Source of the DNA: Clostridiales bacterium
Lineage (GTDB): Bacteria > Bacillota > Clostridia > Oscillospirales > Acutalibacteraceae
NCBI GenBank assembly: GCA_019415925.1
Contig: DXYG01000003.1
Span: forward strand, 1-64,000
DNA length: 64,000 bases
Direction of reading: 5' to 3'
Shown here piece by piece: positions 60,990 through 64,000 of the stretch. Below the pieces are notes generated by a model. That model saw only the letters and a program-made list of their open reading frames with translations, was not told where the DNA came from and searched no databases. Both the position numbers and the translations under genes were made by a program. Positions within the stretch are counted from its first letter, which is position 1. Each line of letters starts with the position of its first letter.

Positions 60990-62108
60990 GTGAAAAAATT
61001 TATAATTATAACAATAACCGCTTTGGTATTCATCTGCCTGTCGGTTTTCCCTGCATCAGCTGAGGAAAATTCAATGCTGTACGACCTTTCGGGAGTGTAT
61101 GAAAGTCTGTCGGATGATGCAAAGCAGAGCCTTGAAAACATCGGCGCAGCCAGCGCAGACCCGAACAGATTGTCAGAGATTACGTTTTCATCAATAGTTG
61201 GTGAAATAGCAAATATGGCGTCAGAAAATATTTCTTCACCGCTGAAAGGACTTATAAACATTTCAGCACTTTTACTGCTCTGTTCAATCCTCACCGCCTA
61301 CAAAGGCTCGCTCTCAAATGACATTTCAAATACAATCAATATTGTATCAACGCTCTGCATAACCTGTGCAATTGTAATGCCTGCGATAAACGTAATCAAA
61401 AGCACAGCAGGCGTTATTGAAACTGCGTCAAACATTATGCTTGCCTATCTGCCTGTTATGCTCACAATTATGGTGTCGTCGGGACGAGCCGTAAGCGGCG
61501 CAAGCTACTACTCGATGATGCTTGCGGCAGGCGAGGGAGTGGGACAGCTTTCTTCAAAAATTATCGTTCCGCTTCTCAATATGTTTCTCGGAATCAGCGT
61601 GACTTCAAGCGTATCCCCCGACATAAATCTGTCGGGCTTTGTAAACCTGATTTCAAAGACAATCAAATGGCTCTTGAGCTTTACAATGATGATTTTTTCT
61701 GCACTTCTGTCGTTTAAGCAGATTATCACAACCTCGCTTGACGACGTAACCTCACGGGCGGTAAGATTTTCGCTTAACTCGTTTATCCCGATTGTCGGCT
61801 CTGCTTTGTCGGACGCATACAAGACCGTTCAGGGAAGTATAACTCTGCTGAAATCGGGAGTAGGGGTATTTGTTATAATTTCAATCGCAGTAGTGTTTCT
61901 GCCCGTGATTTTGCAGAGCCTTATGTGGATAGTAACGCTCTGGCTGGGAAGGTCCACTGCCGAGGTGCTCAATCTTCCTCAGTGTGCAAAGCTCCTTGAA
62001 AGCGTAGCAACTGTTTTTTCAACACTGCTTGCAATTATCCTCTGCATTATGGCTGTTTACATAATCTCGACGGCAATAATTCTGATAACGGGCGGTGGTG
62101 CAGGATGA
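60990..62108 (+). CDS. spoIIIAE: Stage III sporulation protein AE
   Basis: Large membrane component, 372 residues: a signal-like N-terminus (KFIIITITALVFICLSVFPA), an extracellular segment, then about seven membrane helices. Starts at GTG behind GGAGGAA. Its stop overlaps spoIIIAF as ATGA. Confidence 0.92.
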   Translation: MKKFIIITITALVFICLSVFPASAEENSMLYDLSGVYESLSDDAKQSLENIGAASADPNRLSEITFSSIVGEIANMASENISSPLKGLINISALLLLCSILTAYKGSLSNDISNTINIVSTLCITCAIVMPAINVIKSTAGVIETASNIMLAYLPVMLTIMVSSGRAVSGASYYSMMLAAGEGVGQLSSKIIVPLLNMFLGISVTSSVSPDINLSGFVNLISKTIKWLLSFTMMIFSALLSFKQIITTSLDDVTSRAVRFSLNSFIPIVGSALSDAYKTVQGSITLLKSGVGVFVIISIAVVFLPVILQSLMWIVTLWLGRSTAEVLNLPQCAKLLESVATVFSTLLAIILCIMAVYIISTAIILITGGGAG

Positions 62109-62578
62109 ATGAATTACTCGCCGTTACCTCGGCAATCTGTGCTTCTGCTCTGATTTGTACGCTTGTTTCAAATTTTGTCACCGACGGCAGTACAAAGAAG
62201 ATTGTCAGCCTTGTTCTCGGTGCATTTATAATCTGCTCAATGATTGTGCCGATAAAGAACGCAGTAAACGGCTTCAGCGAAGAAATTGCAGAAACGGATA
62301 TTTCCGACTCGGCTGTTTCAACCGACGATGAAGCCTACAGCAGGGAAATTTTAAAGCAGACAAGAAGTAACCTTGAATCAGCACTTAAAGATTTGCTTTT
62401 GCAAAACGGAGTTGAAATCAACTCCTGCGAAATAATTTTAGCCCAAACTTATGATAATAGCATAATCATCTCGTCAGTGCGCATATATATAAGCAAAGAG
62501 TACACGCAGTACACCGATTTGATAAGTGAAGTAACTTTTCAGAATTTTTCGGTACAGCCGAATATAATAACGGAGTGA
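62105..62578 (+). CDS. spoIIIAF: Stage III sporulation protein AF
   Basis: A 157-residue protein with two N-terminal membrane helices followed by a soluble ring-building-like domain (YSREILKQTRSNLESALKDL, SVRIYISKEYTQ). Confidence 0.88.
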   Translation: MNELLAVTSAICASALICTLVSNFVTDGSTKKIVSLVLGAFIICSMIVPIKNAVNGFSEEIAETDISDSAVSTDDEAYSREILKQTRSNLESALKDLLLQNGVEINSCEIILAQTYDNSIIISSVRIYISKEYTQYTDLISEVTFQNFSVQPNIITE

Positions 62579-62581
62579 AAA

Positions 62582-63034
62582 ATGGACGAAAGCAAAACAG
62601 TCGGACGGGTAAAAAAGCTGTTTGACAGTGACAAAATGCGAAGGATAATTATTATCGCAGGAATAGCGGGAATTGCGCTTATTTTCCTTTCAAACTACAT
62701 AGATATAGGAAATTCGACAGATAAAAAAGCAGAGGAGGAATTTTCGGTAACAACATACAGTACGCAGATTGAAAATGACCTTCAATCTGTAATTTCACAC
62801 ATTGAAGGCGCAGGAAAAACAGAGGTGCTGCTGACAATGGAAAACAGCGTTGAGTATGTTTACCTTGACGACAGCACAACAAAGACAAAGGAAATCGAGC
62901 CGATTATTCGAGGAGTGCTCGTTGTTTGTGAAGGCGGTGACTCGCCTGTCGTAGTTGAGCGGATAACCGAGGCGGTTACAAAATCGCTTGACATATCGGC
63001 GGCAAAAGTATGTATTACAAAATTATCAGAATAA
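62582..63034 (+). CDS. spoIIIAG: Stage III sporulation protein AG
   Basis: A 150-residue protein with one membrane helix (IIIIAGIAGIALIFLSNYI) and an outer ring-building motif domain (GAGKTEVLLTMENSVEYVY, then IEPIIRGVLVVCEGGDSPVV). It forms the large ring in the intermembrane space. Confidence 0.92.
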   Translation: MDESKTVGRVKKLFDSDKMRRIIIIAGIAGIALIFLSNYIDIGNSTDKKAEEEFSVTTYSTQIENDLQSVISHIEGAGKTEVLLTMENSVEYVYLDDSTTKTKEIEPIIRGVLVVCEGGDSPVVVERITEAVTKSLDISAAKVCITKLSE

Positions 63035-63048
63035 AGGTCGGTAGTATT

Positions 63049-63594
63049 ATGAAATTTCAGAAAAAATATATTGTTCTTGCAACGCTTGTGCTGGCACTAG
63101 GAACGGCAGTTTACGTAAACTGGCAGTTTGCAGGAGCAAAAGCAAACACAAGTTCAAAGGAGCTTGGTGCGGCGTCATATGTAAGCGCAACGGTGTCGGA
63201 TTCAACTTCCGACGAAGCGGTGCAGACCTCGGCTTTGTCAAAGGAGCAGAAAAACTATTTTGCAACCGAGCGCACAAAGCGTCAGGCAACGCAGGATAAG
63301 GTGATTGACGAGGCAAAGGAAACGCTTAACCTTGAAAACGTAAGCGAAAGCGAAATGACCGAGGCTCAGAAAAGCGTTGAAAAGCTGCTTAAAACCTACA
63401 CCATTCAGGACAGCATTGAGAGCATAATCAAAGCAAAGGGCTTTTCGGAATGTCTTTGCTACATAAGCGACGAGGGAGTGACGGTTATTGTGCCCGATTC
63501 CGAGCTTAACGACACATCTGCGCTTGTAATTGACGATGCAGTAACCTCTCATTACGACGTAAGCTATGAGGATATTTCAATAGTCGGAGCATAA
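63049..63594 (+). CDS. spoIIIAH: Stage III sporulation protein AH
   Basis: A 181-residue protein with an N-terminal membrane anchor (KKYIVLATLVLALGTAVYVN). An extracytoplasmic helical and ring-building domain follows (FATERTKRQATQDKVIDEAK), which in Bacillus binds SpoIIQ across the septum. ATG 63049 is chosen over an upstream in-frame ATG at 63010 that lies inside spoIIIAG. Confidence 0.92.
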   Translation: MKFQKKYIVLATLVLALGTAVYVNWQFAGAKANTSSKELGAASYVSATVSDSTSDEAVQTSALSKEQKNYFATERTKRQATQDKVIDEAKETLNLENVSESEMTEAQKSVEKLLKTYTIQDSIESIIKAKGFSECLCYISDEGVTVIVPDSELNDTSALVIDDAVTSHYDVSYEDISIVGA

Positions 63595-63609
63595 AATTAT
63601 TTAAAAAGC

Positions 63610-63662
63610 AACAGGCAGCTTCAAAGCGTTTGACTTTGAAGCTGCCTGTTTGGAGTTTTTCT
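63610..63662 (+). terminator. Terminator of the spoIIIA operon
   Basis: AACAGGCAGCTTCAAAG and CTTTGAAGCTGCCTGTT form a perfect 17-bp stem, followed by TGGAGTTTTTCTT. It can also serve the converging dockerin gene. Confidence 0.92.
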
Positions 63663-63678
63663 TAAAATGAAATTTAAG

Positions 63679-64000
63679 TTATTTTAATGTTACTTTATAA
63701 CCGGCAAGGTATTTCTGGAGGAGAGTTGCGTCAAGAATTGAAACTCTGCCGTCACCGTTGAGGTCGCATTTATCGTTTGACTCTACCATTCCGAGGCCTG
63801 CTTTCTGAATATAAGTTACGTCTTCAATGTTAACTTCGGTATCGCCGTTTGCGTCACCTGCTTTATTGTAAATTGAGGTGTAGCCGTCACGATAGAGAAC
63901 AGCAAGCTCATCATACATTTTTGAGTAAAGTCTTGCCTGGAAGTTTGTAAGTCTGAAACCGCAGCCGCTTAAGTTCATTTTTGCAATTTCAAGTCCTTCG
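63679..64000 (-). CDS. C-terminal end of a dockerin-bearing protein (partial)
   Basis: The last 106 residues of a protein whose beginning lies beyond the window edge. A short helical part (EGLEIAKMNLSGCGFRLTNF, then QARLYSKMYDELAVLY) is followed by a complete type I dockerin. Its two calcium loops are GDANGDTEVNIEDV and CDLNGDGRVSILDA, each followed by a helix (TYIQKAGLG; TLLQKYLAG). The catalytic or binding domain is not visible. Convergent with spoIIIAH. Confidence 0.88.
   Translation of the reverse strand, partial: EGLEIAKMNLSGCGFRLTNFQARLYSKMYDELAVLYRDGYTSIYNKAGDANGDTEVNIEDVTYIQKAGLGMVESNDKCDLNGDGRVSILDATLLQKYLAGYKVTLK

Overview
The window is about 64 kb of chromosome from a low-to-moderate GC, anaerobic, spore-forming Gram-positive bacterium, most likely a Ruminococcus-type member of the Oscillospirales (Clostridia). 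The evidence is a cytoplasmic electron-bifurcating [FeFe] hydrogenase, an anaerobic class III ribonucleotide reductase, a V/A-type ATPase operon, a complete spoIIIA sporulation operon, three dockerin-bearing secreted proteins, and a decayed starch-binding amylase-type gene. The last two recall starch- or fibre-degrading ruminococci such as R. bromii, but the species cannot be proven from the sequence alone.

Layout. 1-5.1 kb: hydCBA hydrogenase operon with a candidate Rex operator, then a PNPOx-fold flavoprotein. 5.1-10.4 kb: a gene graveyard around one intact rRNA methyltransferase gene. It holds a group IIC intron 5' fragment fused to a dead secreted starch-binding gene, a dead small ORF, decayed phage head genes with an ADP-ribosyltransferase-like tail domain, and a 5'-truncated IS256-family transposase. 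10.4-12.4 kb: an unknown gene divergent from a WYL-domain regulator. 12.5-17.7 kb: a secreted CotH/dockerin protein and an ECF sigma/anti-sigma pair; a copy of the sigma-gene leader lies in front of the CotH gene. 17.8-22.5 kb: NUDIX, DUF2871, nrdDG, and a divergent Crp/Fnr regulator with two NrdR boxes spaced 31 bp in between. 22.5-36.3 kb: EF-G-like GTPase, ilvD, a small kinase-like protein, a large papain-like protease with LRR and dockerin, glgX, nadBC, separated by repeat-filled spacers.

36.4-42 kb: membrane protein, hflX, PAP2 phosphatase, hexapeptide transferase, a truncated FAD oxidoreductase, small secreted proteins and an XRE regulator with a clear operator. 42-52.4 kb: nine-gene V-ATPase operon, preceded by the PFL (UPF0210) and ACT (UPF0237) genes. 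52.5-58.6 kb: PHP phosphatase, a Phd/RelE-type toxin-antitoxin pair, galU, a zinc-finger membrane protein, prfB and apgM. 58.9-63.6 kb: spoIIIAA-AH behind a good sigma-E-type promoter. The window ends inside another dockerin gene.

Together these genes describe a fermentative polymer degrader. HydABC re-oxidises NADH and ferredoxin to H2, the V-ATPase couples ATP to ion movement, GlgX, GalU and ApgM handle glucan and sugar phosphates, and dockerin proteins attach to a cell-surface or secreted cohesin scaffold that is not in this window. Intergenic spaces contain at least two families of dispersed hairpin repeats. No rRNA, tRNA or CRISPR array was recognised.
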